DNA of 64,000 nucleotides from an uncultured Rhodospirillales bacterium (GTDB taxonomy: Bacteria > Pseudomonadota > Alphaproteobacteria > Reyranellales > Reyranellaceae): NCBI GenBank assembly GCA_945957125.1, contig CAMFJT010000004.1, positions 1-64,000 of the forward strand, written 5' to 3'. Below are positions 55,292 through 64,000 of the stretch, in pieces; position 1 is the stretch's first letter, and each line of letters opens with the position of its first letter. The notes under the pieces were generated by a model. The model had not been told where the DNA came from and ran no database searches. It saw only the letters and a list, made by a program, of their open reading frames with translations. Both the position numbers and the translations under genes were made by a program.

Positions 55292-56188
55292 GTGTCGTCG
55301 CGTCGTCGTCTTGCCTGGCTTCTGCTGCTGCTCTTTCCCGCGCTGTTCGGCGTGAACATGCTGGCAGCGCGCTATGCCACCTTCGTGCCGCCCAATGCGC
55401 TGGCGCTCGGACGCTGGCTGCTCGTCGCTCTCTTCCTCCTGCCGTTCGTCTGGCCACGGCTGCGCGCAAATGCCTCCGCGCTCGGCCGCGAATGGCCCGA
55501 CATCCTGCTGTTCGGCGCACTCGGCATGTGGATCTGCGGCGCCTTCGTCTATATCGGCGCCCATTCCAGCTCGGCGCTCAATATCGGGCTGATCTATGCC
55601 GCGTCACCGATCCTCGTCGTGCTGCTCGGCCGCCTGATCGACAAGGAGCCTCTCGGTGCCGGCCGGATCGCCGGTATCGTGCTCTGTCTCGCGGGCGTCG
55701 CGGCGGTCTTCACGCGCGGGCAGATCGCCAATCTGCTCGACATCCAGCTCGGCACCGGCGACCTCTGGATCGCCGCCGGCTCGGCAAGCTGGGGCCTCTA
55801 TTCGGTGCTGCTGCGCCACCGCCCCAGCCGCTTCGATCCGCTGACCCGGCTTTGCCTGTTCTCGTTCGCCGGCTCGCTGATCCTGCTGCCGTTCACCGTC
55901 GGCGAGGCGATCCTCTGGGGACCGCCCGATCTCGGCGATCCTCGCGTCTGGCTGGCGTGGCTGACGATCGCGCTGGTGCCCGGCATCGGCGCCTATGCCG
56001 CGTACGGCTTCTGCGTCACCGAGCTCGGCGCCTCGCGCACCAGCGTCGCGATGTATCTCGGGCCGCCTTACGTCGGCGTCATGGCCTGGGCCGCTCTCGG
56101 CGAGAGGCCGCAATGGTATCACCTGCTCGGCATCGCGCTGGTCCTGCCCGGCCTGTTCCTCGCGACGCGGCCGGCGGCTGGACGGTGA
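55292..56188 (+). CDS. EamA/DMT superfamily transporter
   Basis: Multi-TM; NMLAARYATFVPPNALALGRWLLVALFLLPFVW; two EamA-like halves. Confidence 0.9.
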   Translation: MSSRRRLAWLLLLLFPALFGVNMLAARYATFVPPNALALGRWLLVALFLLPFVWPRLRANASALGREWPDILLFGALGMWICGAFVYIGAHSSSALNIGLIYAASPILVVLLGRLIDKEPLGAGRIAGIVLCLAGVAAVFTRGQIANLLDIQLGTGDLWIAAGSASWGLYSVLLRHRPSRFDPLTRLCLFSFAGSLILLPFTVGEAILWGPPDLGDPRVWLAWLTIALVPGIGAYAAYGFCVTELGASRTSVAMYLGPPYVGVMAWAALGERPQWYHLLGIALVLPGLFLATRPAAGR

Positions 56189-56248
56189 ACCGGGATCGCC
56201 CGTATGAATGAACCGCCCTCGGGGGCGTTTGGGCAGGAGCGTGTTGCG

Positions 56249-57394
56249 ATGAAGAGTCCGTCCCTGTCGCCGGAGACGCTGGTCGCGCAGGGCCTCGGCG
56301 GGATCGACAAGGTCACGGGCGCCATCATGCCGGCGATCACCCTCTCGACGAACTACGAGCAGAAGCCCGACGGCTCCTATCATCAGGAAAGGGTTTACGC
56401 GCGCGCGGACAATCCGACCTACGAGCATGCCGAACGGCTGCTGGCGACGCTGGAAGGCGGCGCGAGCTGCATCCTGCTCTCTTCCGGGATGGCCGCCGCC
56501 AACGCCGTCTTCCAGTCATTGATCCCCGGCGATCACGTCGTGGTGGCCAGGGTGCTTTACTGGGGCGTGCGCAAGTGGCTCGCCGAGTTCGGGCTGACCT
56601 GGGGACTCGACATCGAGTTCGTCGACGCCACGGATCTGCCGGCGATGAAGGCCGCGATCCGTCCCGGCGCCACACGTCTCGTGTGGCTGGAGACGCCGGC
56701 CAACCCCACTTGGGAAATCACCGATCTCGCGGCCGTGTGCGGACTCGCCCACGCCGCCGGCGCGCGCGTGGCCGTCGACAACACGGTGGCCTCTCCGGTG
56801 CTGACGCGGCCGCTGGCGTTCGGCGCCGATCTGGTCGTGCATTCCGCCACCAAATACCTGAACGGCCACAGCGATGCGCTGGCCGGCGCGGTCGTGAGCG
56901 CCCGCGACGATCCCTTCTGGCAGCGCATCCGTTCGTGGCGACGCATGGCCGGCGCCGTGCCCGGCGCGTTCGACGCGTGGCTCCTGCAACGCGGCATGCG
57001 CACGCTCTTCCTGCGCGTGCAGCGCAGCTCCGAGACCGCGCTCGCCCTCGCCCGGCACTTCGAGGGGCATCCGGCGATCCACAAGGTGCGCTACCCCGGC
57101 CTGCCCTCGCATCCGGGTCACGAGATCGCGGCGCGGCAGATGAGCGGCGGCTTCGGCGGCATGCTCTCGATCCGGCTGGCGGGCGGGCAGTCCCACGCGA
57201 TGGCCGTCCTGGCGGCGGTCAAGCTCTTCAAGCGCGCCACCTCGCTCGGTGGCGTGGAGAGCCTGATCGAGCACCGGCTCAGCATGGAAGGGCCGTCCTC
57301 GTCGGTGCCCGACGATCTGCTGCGGATTTCCGTCGGGATCGAGGCGCCGGCGGATCTCGTCGCCGATCTGGAGGCCGCCCTTGGAACTGACTGA
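56249..57394 (+). CDS. Cys/Met metabolism PLP-dependent enzyme (cystathionine beta-lyase/gamma-synthase-like)
   Basis: YARADNPTYEHAERLLATLEGGASCILLSSGMAA; ETPANPTWEITDL; VHSATKYLNGHSD (PLP Lys). Confidence 0.93.
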   Translation: MKSPSLSPETLVAQGLGGIDKVTGAIMPAITLSTNYEQKPDGSYHQERVYARADNPTYEHAERLLATLEGGASCILLSSGMAAANAVFQSLIPGDHVVVARVLYWGVRKWLAEFGLTWGLDIEFVDATDLPAMKAAIRPGATRLVWLETPANPTWEITDLAAVCGLAHAAGARVAVDNTVASPVLTRPLAFGADLVVHSATKYLNGHSDALAGAVVSARDDPFWQRIRSWRRMAGAVPGAFDAWLLQRGMRTLFLRVQRSSETALALARHFEGHPAIHKVRYPGLPSHPGHEIAARQMSGGFGGMLSIRLAGGQSHAMAVLAAVKLFKRATSLGGVESLIEHRLSMEGPSSSVPDDLLRISVGIEAPADLVADLEAALGTD

Positions 57395-57917
57395 GGGGGA
57401 GCTGGCCGAAAGGGTCGCCGCCGCGCTGCAAGCCAGCGTGATGCCCTCCGTGATCGCCCGCGGCGGCGAGCTCCGTGTCCTCGGCGTCGAGGACGGCACC
57501 GCCACGCTGGAGATCGGCGGCTCCCCGGGGGCCAGCCTGCCGCTGCTCGGCCGCATCGAGCACTTGGTCCGCAAAGCCGTTCCGGAGATCGCGCGCGTGC
57601 GGCTGGTCGGCCCGAGAGGCGACGCGCAGGAGAGCCGGTCCGCAGACCTGGCCGACCGCGTGCGCGATATCCTCGATCGCGAGATCAACCCCGTCATCGC
57701 CGCTCACCGGGGGCAGGCAACGCTGGTCGAGATCGACGGCGGCTGGGTGCGCCTGCGGCTCGACGGCGGCTGCCAGGGCTGCAGCCTCGCCGAGGTAACC
57801 CTGCGCCAGGGCATCGAGCCGCTGCTGCGCGAGCGCGTCCCGGGCGTGATCGGGCTGACCGACCTGACCGACCACCAGGCCGGGCGGGACCCTTACTACT
57901 CGCCGGCCAAGCGATGA
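57381..57917 (+). CDS. NifU C-terminal (Nfu)-domain protein with two Nfu-like repeats
   Basis: TTG start; second domain LDGGCQGCSLAEVTLRQGIEPLLRERVPGVIGLTDLTDHQAGRDPYY with CxxC; first repeat lacks Cys. Confidence 0.85.
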   Translation: MELTEGELAERVAAALQASVMPSVIARGGELRVLGVEDGTATLEIGGSPGASLPLLGRIEHLVRKAVPEIARVRLVGPRGDAQESRSADLADRVRDILDREINPVIAAHRGQATLVEIDGGWVRLRLDGGCQGCSLAEVTLRQGIEPLLRERVPGVIGLTDLTDHQAGRDPYYSPAKR

Positions 57918-59146
57918 CCGGCATCGCGGCAAGACGCGTCCTGCTGCTGGTCCCGGCGATCACCTACCGGGCGACCGATTTCGTCGCGGCGGCCAGGCGG
58001 CTCGGACTGGAGGTCGTCATCGGCAGCGACGGCGCCCTGCCGCTCGGCGGCCAGCCCGTCGTGCGCGTCGATCCCGACGATCCGGCGGCCAGCGCGCACA
58101 GGCTCCGAGTCACGATCGGTCCGCTCGACGCGGTCGTGGCCGTCGACAGCCAGATGCTGCCGCTGGCCGCACGGCTCGCCGCAGAGCTCGGGCTTGCGCA
58201 CAATCCGGTCATCGCAGTCGACGCCGCGGCGGACAAGTCGTTGCAGCGGCAGGCCTGGGCGAAGCACGGCATCCTGCAACCCGCCTTCCGCATCGTTGCC
58301 GCCGATGCCGACGGCGCAACGCTGGGCACCGCCGCCCGCTCGGTGGGCTTTCCGTGCGTGGTGAAGCCGGTGTCGCTGAGCGGCAGCCGGGGCGTGATCC
58401 GGGCCGACGACGATGACGCGGTCCGCGCCGCGGGGCGGGTGATCCGCGACATCCTGGCCGAGACCGGAAGATCGGACGAGCCGATCGTGATCGAGGAATT
58501 CGTGCCCGGCTGGGAGGTGAGCATCGACGGGCTGCTCACCGAGGGGGAATTGTCGGTCACCGCGATCTTCGACAAGCCGGACATGCCCGACGGGCCGACC
58601 TTCGAGGAGACGATGCTGGTCACGCCGTCCCGGCTGGCGCAACCGTTGCAGGCGCGGGCGTGCCGGCTGGCGGAGCAGGCGGCAGCGGCACTGGGCCTGC
58701 GATACGGCCCGATCCATGCCGAGCTCCGCATCGACCTGAGAGAGGGCGGGGAAAGGATGGCCATGATCGAGCTGGCGGCGCGCTCGATCGGCGGGCTGTG
58801 CTCGCGCGCGCTGCGCTTTGCCGAAGGCGTCAGCCTCGAGACGCTGATCCTCGAGAACAGCCTCGGCCGCCCGCACACCTCACCCGGCATGGCCGGCGCC
58901 GCCGGCGTGCTCATGCTGCCGGTGGAGCGTTCCGGCATCCTGCAAGCCATCGACGGCCAGGCCGACGCCCTGGCCGTGCCCGGAATCACCGGGCTCTCGA
59001 TCACGATTCCGCTCGGCCAGGCCGTCCGTCCCCTGCCCTGGGGAGACCGCTATCTCGGCTTCCTCTTCGCCGCAGGCAACGGGATCGGCGAAGTGGAGAC
59101 CGCCTTGCGCGGCGCGTACCGTAAGCTGCGAGCGGTCATCGTCTGA
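57914..59146 (+). CDS. ATP-grasp superfamily protein
   Basis: DKSLQRQAWAKHGILQPAF; GFPCVVKPVSLSGSRGVIRADD; IVIEEFVPGWEVSIDGLL; MAMIELAARSIGGLCSRAL; 4 bp overlap with the Nfu gene. Confidence 0.9.
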   Translation: MTGIAARRVLLLVPAITYRATDFVAAARRLGLEVVIGSDGALPLGGQPVVRVDPDDPAASAHRLRVTIGPLDAVVAVDSQMLPLAARLAAELGLAHNPVIAVDAAADKSLQRQAWAKHGILQPAFRIVAADADGATLGTAARSVGFPCVVKPVSLSGSRGVIRADDDDAVRAAGRVIRDILAETGRSDEPIVIEEFVPGWEVSIDGLLTEGELSVTAIFDKPDMPDGPTFEETMLVTPSRLAQPLQARACRLAEQAAAALGLRYGPIHAELRIDLREGGERMAMIELAARSIGGLCSRALRFAEGVSLETLILENSLGRPHTSPGMAGAAGVLMLPVERSGILQAIDGQADALAVPGITGLSITIPLGQAVRPLPWGDRYLGFLFAAGNGIGEVETALRGAYRKLRAVIV

Positions 59147-59166
59147 GGCAGTGAAGCGTGACGCAT

Positions 59167-61242
59167 TCACTCGCCGCACAGGCGTGCCGCGACGGCGGCA
59201 GCGTCAGGGGTCGCGGGAGCTACGGGCAACGCATCGATGGTAGTCGCCTGCTCGATCAACGCTCGCGCATCGGCAGGCAGCAGCAGGCGGCGCTCGACCT
59301 CCCGGGCGGCCGCCTTGCGCACGGCACAGGCATAGCCCTGCCTGCTGCCGTAGCGTTCCTCGAGCGAGGGGCGCGGATCGCCGGAGTCCAGCCGTTCCGC
59401 GCGCGTCTTCGCGAAGGGAATGTAACCGCCGGTGAGGCCGCCGCCGCAGGGCTGCCCTTTGAAGAAGCCACCGGCCGTCACGTTCCACCCGGTATAGGTG
59501 CCGAGCGGCGCCTGGTGCTGGACGGACGGTAGACCGGCGGTCTCGTTGCCATCGGCATCGAGCTTCGGCATCAGCGCCGGCTGCGTATTACGAATGAGCG
59601 GCGGCCATTGGCCGAGAATGCCGCGGAACTCGTTCGCATTGAATCCGGAGCCATAGTCGTAATCCATCAACCCGATCGCCATTCCGTCCGGTACCGGCGT
59701 CTCCGGAATCGGCGGCCAGCCCATGGCCGCGGCGCTGTTGGCCGCGAGCTCGCCGGCGGACAGCCGAGGGAAAGCGCTGGGCGGCGGCTCGACGCCGCGA
59801 GTGACCCATTGCACCAGCACCTGCGCGAGCGCGGCCATCTGCTCCTTCTCGGGATTCGGATTTTTCGCCAGCACGCAGCCGGCGGCGGCTGCCGGCCGAT
59901 GCACGAAACCGCCCTGGTCGTCGCCGCCATGCGTCACGCCGGGGAAGTAGTAGCGGCGCACTTCACCCGGCAGGGGCAGGTCTGCCTTGCTGTCCGTCCC
60001 GGTGAGCGCCACCGTAAACAGCCGTGCGTTGAACTCGGCCGACCCGAAGGTCTCGAAGATCTTGGGGCAGGTGTTGGATGCGCGGCAACGATCGAGCAGG
60101 CTCGCCGGCGCCCGGCCGCGCGCATCGTCCCGGTAGGTCGACCACCACAGCACGCCCTCGCCGCCGGGCTCGTACAGTGTGCCGGAGCCGCTCGGCAGGC
60201 CGAAGCGGATGTTGACCGCCGTGAGCCGGCCGGCGATGTGCGGATTGGCGCCGTCGAACACGATGCGCCTGGCCTCGTCCTGGTTGAAGCCCTGCAGCAG
60301 GAAGGTCTTGAGCGCGTTGCCCGACTGCGAGGTACCGTGCCCGATCGCCCAGTTCACCCGTCCCGCCAGAGGATTGGGCGTGCCGGCATCGTCATGCGCC
60401 TCGTAGCGGAAGAACGACGCCACGTCGCGGATCGCCGCCAGCCCGATCCCCAGGACGAGGGGATCGCGGACACGGTAGGTCACCTCGTAGAGCAGCGCCG
60501 GATCGAAACCGCCCTTCACGCAGATCATGCGCGGATGCGGCTTGCCGGGGAAGGCGGCGCTTCGGCAATCGGCGAATGCCCAGTCGCTCGACGGCACTTC
60601 CTGCACGCCGCTCAGCTCGCCGCTGCGCTTCTCGCCGCGCTTGGTGACCAGCTTCGCGTCCCGCGTGTCGAGCGAAGCGGCATCGTAGGGGATGGCATTC
60701 GCAAGCATGGCGAGCGGCCGCGTGCCGGTGCCCGCGGGAACGTCCGCGAGCCGCGCCAGCACCGTGCCGGTGATGGACGAGCCGTCGGCATTTCGCGCGA
60801 CCGGGACCTGGACCGTATAATTCGTCGCCGTGGGGGCAATGTCGCCCTGCCAGCCGTTCATCAGCGTCACGTGGCCGTAGGGCGCCATGCTCCCGAAGGT
60901 GCGCAACGGTCCGCCGCGGTTGACCAGCTCGTACCACAGCACGCCGCTCGCCTTGGCCATGTCGACGGGCTTGGCGAGTGAGAAGGTGGTGCCGTACTCG
61001 ACCAGCCCCTGGGCGTTGCGCGGCGCCAGCGCCAGATCGGTGATGATGGCATTTCCCGGAGCGTCCGGATCGAGCACGCCGAAAGCGGTGCCGCGCAGCG
61101 TCTCGTAGCTGCCGTCGGCGCTGCGTTCGCTGCGCTCGATCTCGATGCGGACGATCCTCGCCTGCGCGGAAAACGACGCCGCCGCCAGTCCGCAGGCGAG
61201 CAGGACGCCCGCCATCCGTTGGGATCTCGGGAACATACGCAT
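59167..61242 (-). CDS. Secreted alpha/beta-hydrolase domain-containing protein
   Basis: Signal peptide ending FSAQA; GHGTSQSGNALKTFLLQGFNQDEARRIVFDG; 691 aa. Confidence 0.75.
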   Translation of the reverse strand: MRMFPRSQRMAGVLLACGLAAASFSAQARIVRIEIERSERSADGSYETLRGTAFGVLDPDAPGNAIITDLALAPRNAQGLVEYGTTFSLAKPVDMAKASGVLWYELVNRGGPLRTFGSMAPYGHVTLMNGWQGDIAPTATNYTVQVPVARNADGSSITGTVLARLADVPAGTGTRPLAMLANAIPYDAASLDTRDAKLVTKRGEKRSGELSGVQEVPSSDWAFADCRSAAFPGKPHPRMICVKGGFDPALLYEVTYRVRDPLVLGIGLAAIRDVASFFRYEAHDDAGTPNPLAGRVNWAIGHGTSQSGNALKTFLLQGFNQDEARRIVFDGANPHIAGRLTAVNIRFGLPSGSGTLYEPGGEGVLWWSTYRDDARGRAPASLLDRCRASNTCPKIFETFGSAEFNARLFTVALTGTDSKADLPLPGEVRRYYFPGVTHGGDDQGGFVHRPAAAAGCVLAKNPNPEKEQMAALAQVLVQWVTRGVEPPPSAFPRLSAGELAANSAAAMGWPPIPETPVPDGMAIGLMDYDYGSGFNANEFRGILGQWPPLIRNTQPALMPKLDADGNETAGLPSVQHQAPLGTYTGWNVTAGGFFKGQPCGGGLTGGYIPFAKTRAERLDSGDPRPSLEERYGSRQGYACAVRKAAAREVERRLLLPADARALIEQATTIDALPVAPATPDAAAVAARLCGE

Positions 61243-61393
61243 GGGCTCTCCGCACGTTCGATGCCGGATGCCTGCTCCGGCGCGCTCCGACCTATGTCAG
61301 TCGACTAGACGTGCGACAACTGTCGAATAAGGTCCTTGGCGAGAGGACGGCGCCAACCCATCTATCGGGCTTGCCGTCCGGAGGATTTCGAAG

Positions 61394-61855
61394 ATGCGTC
61401 GTGCCTGGCTCGCCCTGTTCCTGTCCCTGCTCGCCTTGCCGGCCCTCGCCGAGGATGTCGGCTCGGTCGGCTATCAGTTCAAATGGCTGGGACCGAACGA
61501 CAAGATCGTGGTCGAGGCGTTCGACGATCCCGACGTGCCCGGCGTCACCTGCTACATGAGCCATGCCCGGACCGGCGGCATCAAGGGCGCGATCGGGCTG
61601 GCCGAAGACCCGGGCGAGGCCTCAATCGCCTGCCGCCAGGTCGGGCCGGTCGACGTCGAGAAGCTGGACAAGATCAGAAGCCCGCACGAGGTGTTCAGCT
61701 CGCGCGCCTCGCTGATCTTCAAGACCACCCAGGTCACCCGCTTCTGGGACGCCAAGCGCAAGGCGCTGGTCTACCTCGTCTACACCGACCGCATCATCGA
61801 GGGCAGCCCGCGCAACTCGATCAGCGTCGTGCCGGTCGGCGTGCCGGCAAAGTAG
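61394..61855 (+). CDS. creA: CreA family protein
   Basis: Signal peptide; VEAFDDPDVPGVTCYMSHARTGGIKGAIGLAEDPGEASIACRQVGP. Confidence 0.94.
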   Translation: MRRAWLALFLSLLALPALAEDVGSVGYQFKWLGPNDKIVVEAFDDPDVPGVTCYMSHARTGGIKGAIGLAEDPGEASIACRQVGPVDVEKLDKIRSPHEVFSSRASLIFKTTQVTRFWDAKRKALVYLVYTDRIIEGSPRNSISVVPVGVPAK

Positions 61856-61857
61856 GC

Positions 61858-62598
61858 TCAGGCGCGAAAGAGGAAGGTTCCCAGCAAGACCCAGCGCGCC
61901 GCCTTCGGCGTGCCCACGAGCGGCGTGGTGTAGTGCCAGAACGGCAGGCGGTAGGCCGTCACCGTGGCCGGCGCGGCGACCGAGGCGATCTCGCTGAAAT
62001 GGCCGGCGCGGCCGTAGACCAGCCATTGATGCGCCACGCCCGGCGTGCACAGGCTGAGATGCAGGTCGATGTAGCCGCGCCTGGCCTCGGGATTCTCGGG
62101 ATGGTGGTCATTGTGCGGGCCGGCATAATCGCCGGGGCCGTAGCGCAGCACCTGCAGCCCCCACCCCGTCCGCAGCCGGCGGCCGGCCAGCGCCTCGGCG
62201 AAGGCGCGGTACGAGGCGGAGCGCATCATCCGCACCAGCCCGACCTGCTCCGCGGCCTTCACCCCGGGCTCGCGCCGGCTCTCGAAGAAGATGGTGCGCG
62301 CGCGGCTGGTCTTGGGCAGCAGCTCGCCATAGTCGCGGCGCATCTCCCATATCGATTCGGGCGGAATCGGCTTGGCAAGCGGCTCGAGCACCGATGTCAG
62401 CGCCGCCTCGAGCACGCGCCGCACGCGCGCCGCCTTCGCGCGGTCGAGCAGGTCATCGGCGGCGAGGAAGCGTCGTTTCGGATCGGCCAGCGCGCCGCAC
62501 AGAGGATGCGTGCCGGCCAGCACGCGCTTGCCGGCGCGACTCAGCAGGTCCTCGAACTCCTGTGGGATCACGCGTTCCGCCGGGCCTCTGCGAGCCAT
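61858..62598 (-). CDS. 2OG-Fe(II) oxygenase-like protein
   Basis: LQVLRYGPGDYAGPHNDHHPEN (HxD-like) and later His/Arg residues; overlaps the next gene by 31 bp. Confidence 0.55.
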   Translation of the reverse strand: MARRGPAERVIPQEFEDLLSRAGKRVLAGTHPLCGALADPKRRFLAADDLLDRAKAARVRRVLEAALTSVLEPLAKPIPPESIWEMRRDYGELLPKTSRARTIFFESRREPGVKAAEQVGLVRMMRSASYRAFAEALAGRRLRTGWGLQVLRYGPGDYAGPHNDHHPENPEARRGYIDLHLSLCTPGVAHQWLVYGRAGHFSEIASVAAPATVTAYRLPFWHYTTPLVGTPKAARWVLLGTFLFRA

Positions 62599-63314
62599 TC
62601 TCGATCGGCCGGCTCGAGCTGGCCGACGCCGCGGCCGTAGGTCCGCACGGCATCGGCGAAGACTTCCTTGCTGCGCTCCGCCTCGCCTGCCTTCTTCAGG
62701 AGCAGGCCATAGCGCACCTGTGCTTCGGGGCCCGACGTATAGCCGATGAGCCCACGCCAGGCGTCGGTCGCCTCCTGCAGGCGGCCCGCCCCTTCGAGCG
62801 ACCGCGCCTGGATCAGTCGGGCCTCCCGCGACTCGTACTCGGGACTGCTGCGATAGAGCCGGTCGAGCGCTTCGGCGGCGCCCTTGTGGTCACCGCGGCC
62901 GGACAGCGCTTTCGCCAGCCCGATCAGCAGGGCCGGATCGTCCTCCAGGGGGCCGACCAGCGCGGCGCGATAGAGCGTTTCGGCTTCGGCCCATTGCCCG
63001 CGCTTCATGCGCTCCTCGGCGAGCCGGCGACGGTTGTCGGCGGTGTCGGCGATCTCCAGGTTGGCCTTGCCCTCGCGCAGGGCACGGTTGGGATCGAGCG
63101 CCTCGCCGATTTCCGACACCGCCCGCCGCGCCGCGCGGCTGTTGCGCATGGCGGGCAGCACCTCGATCAGCAGGTAGGCGATCGAGCCGAGGCCCGGCAG
63201 GAAGATCAGGATCAGCAGCCAGTAATTGATCCGGCCGCTCCTGATCGCGTGCACGATACAGCCGACGTAGACGGCAAGTCCCAGCAGGCCGGCGAGCGAG
63301 AGGTTGAAATCCAT
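62568..63314 (-). CDS. TPR-containing membrane protein
   Basis: N-terminal TM segments (PLD-nuclease-N-like) followed by TPR-like helices RGQWAEAETLYRAALVGPLEDDPALLIGLAKALSGRGDHKGAAEAL. Confidence 0.75.
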   Translation of the reverse strand: MDFNLSLAGLLGLAVYVGCIVHAIRSGRINYWLLILIFLPGLGSIAYLLIEVLPAMRNSRAARRAVSEIGEALDPNRALREGKANLEIADTADNRRRLAEERMKRGQWAEAETLYRAALVGPLEDDPALLIGLAKALSGRGDHKGAAEALDRLYRSSPEYESREARLIQARSLEGAGRLQEATDAWRGLIGYTSGPEAQVRYGLLLKKAGEAERSKEVFADAVRTYGRGVGQLEPADREWLAEARRNA

Positions 63315-63356
63315 GTCGGCCGTTGCCTCCCACATACCGGCCGTCTAAGCAACACC

Positions 63357-64000
63357 ATGCCCTACGCCTCGCTCCGCGACTTCATCGCCCGCCTCGAACG
63401 GGCGGGCCGGCTGGTGCGCGTCAAGGCACCGGTGTCGCCGGTGCTGGAGATGACCGAGATCCAGACCCGCCTGCTCGCCGAGCAGGGACCGGCGGTGCTG
63501 TTCGAGAACGTCACCGGCTTCGACATGCCGGTACTGGTCAACCTGTTCGGCACGGTCGAGCGGGTGGCCTGGGGCATGGACCGCGAGCCGCACCAGTTGC
63601 GCGGCGTGGGCGAGACGCTGGCCTTCCTGCGCCAGCCCGAGCCGCCCGGCGGCTGGCGCGAGGCGCTCGACATGCTGCCGATGCTGCGCACGGTGATGGC
63701 GATGAAGCCGCGCACCGTCGGCTCCGCGCCCTGCCAGGAGATCGTGCTGCGGGGCGACGAGGTCGATCTCGGCCGGCTGCCGATCCAGACATGCTGGCCG
63801 GGCGAGCCGGCGCCGTTGATCACCTGGCCGCTGGTCGTGACGCAGGGCCCCAACCCGAAGGGGGACAAGCAGGACAGCTTCAACCTCGGCATCTACCGCC
63901 TGCAGGTGACCGGCCGGAACACCACGCTGATGCGCTGGCTGAAGCACCGCGGCGGCGCGCAGCACCACGCGCGCTGGAAGGGCGCGGGCAAGCGCGAGCC
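63357..64000 (+). CDS. ubiD: UbiD family decarboxylase, truncated by the window end
   Basis: ATG at 63357: MPYASLRDFIARLERAGRLVRVKAPVSPVLEMTEIQTRLLAEQGPAVLFENV; GRLPIQTCWPGEPAPLITWPLVVTQGP. Confidence 0.92.
   Translation, partial: MPYASLRDFIARLERAGRLVRVKAPVSPVLEMTEIQTRLLAEQGPAVLFENVTGFDMPVLVNLFGTVERVAWGMDREPHQLRGVGETLAFLRQPEPPGGWREALDMLPMLRTVMAMKPRTVGSAPCQEIVLRGDEVDLGRLPIQTCWPGEPAPLITWPLVVTQGPNPKGDKQDSFNLGIYRLQVTGRNTTLMRWLKHRGGAQHHARWKGAGKRE

Noticed and set aside
56196-56230. Short hairpin CGCCCTCGGGGGCGTTT before the PLP gene considered as a riboswitch or terminator
   Set aside because: Only ~5 bp stem and no recognisable SAM-type riboswitch core; too weak to support.

Overview
High-GC chromosomal window, most likely from an alphaproteobacterium (inferred from composition and gene neighbourhoods; no database search was possible). 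About 65 protein-coding genes, one tRNA-Leu(CAA) and several palindromic repeat elements are supported. Main content: (i) an SDR / polysaccharide deacetylase / acyl-CoA dehydrogenase-like cluster (0.7-4.4 kb); (ii) an aromatic-catabolism-like cluster with a GntR regulator, a Bug-type binding protein, Rieske dioxygenase alpha and beta subunits, a VOC extradiol-type dioxygenase and amidohydrolases (6-13.6 kb); (iii) a ~13.7 kb minus-strand block with a complete Dpp/Opp-type ABC transporter, a second peptide-binding protein, HyuA-like, DUF917-like and gamma-glutamyltransferase genes (19.1-32.8 kb); (iv) a tRNA-Leu flanked at its 3' side by an atypical low-GC segment and a TIGR00027-like methyltransferase; (v) a housekeeping block (tldD, gshA, rsmE, ubiA, ubiD); (vi) a compact operon-like group of DMT exporter, Cys/Met-type PLP enzyme, two-domain Nfu-like protein and ATP-grasp protein (55.3-59.1 kb), the best candidate for an undescribed pathway. 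The most striking non-coding signals are an 82 bp perfect palindrome and a related 66 bp palindrome whose arms show compensatory (covarying) changes, plus two copies of a separate ~140 bp inverted-repeat element. No CRISPR array, transposase, integrase or rRNA was seen.
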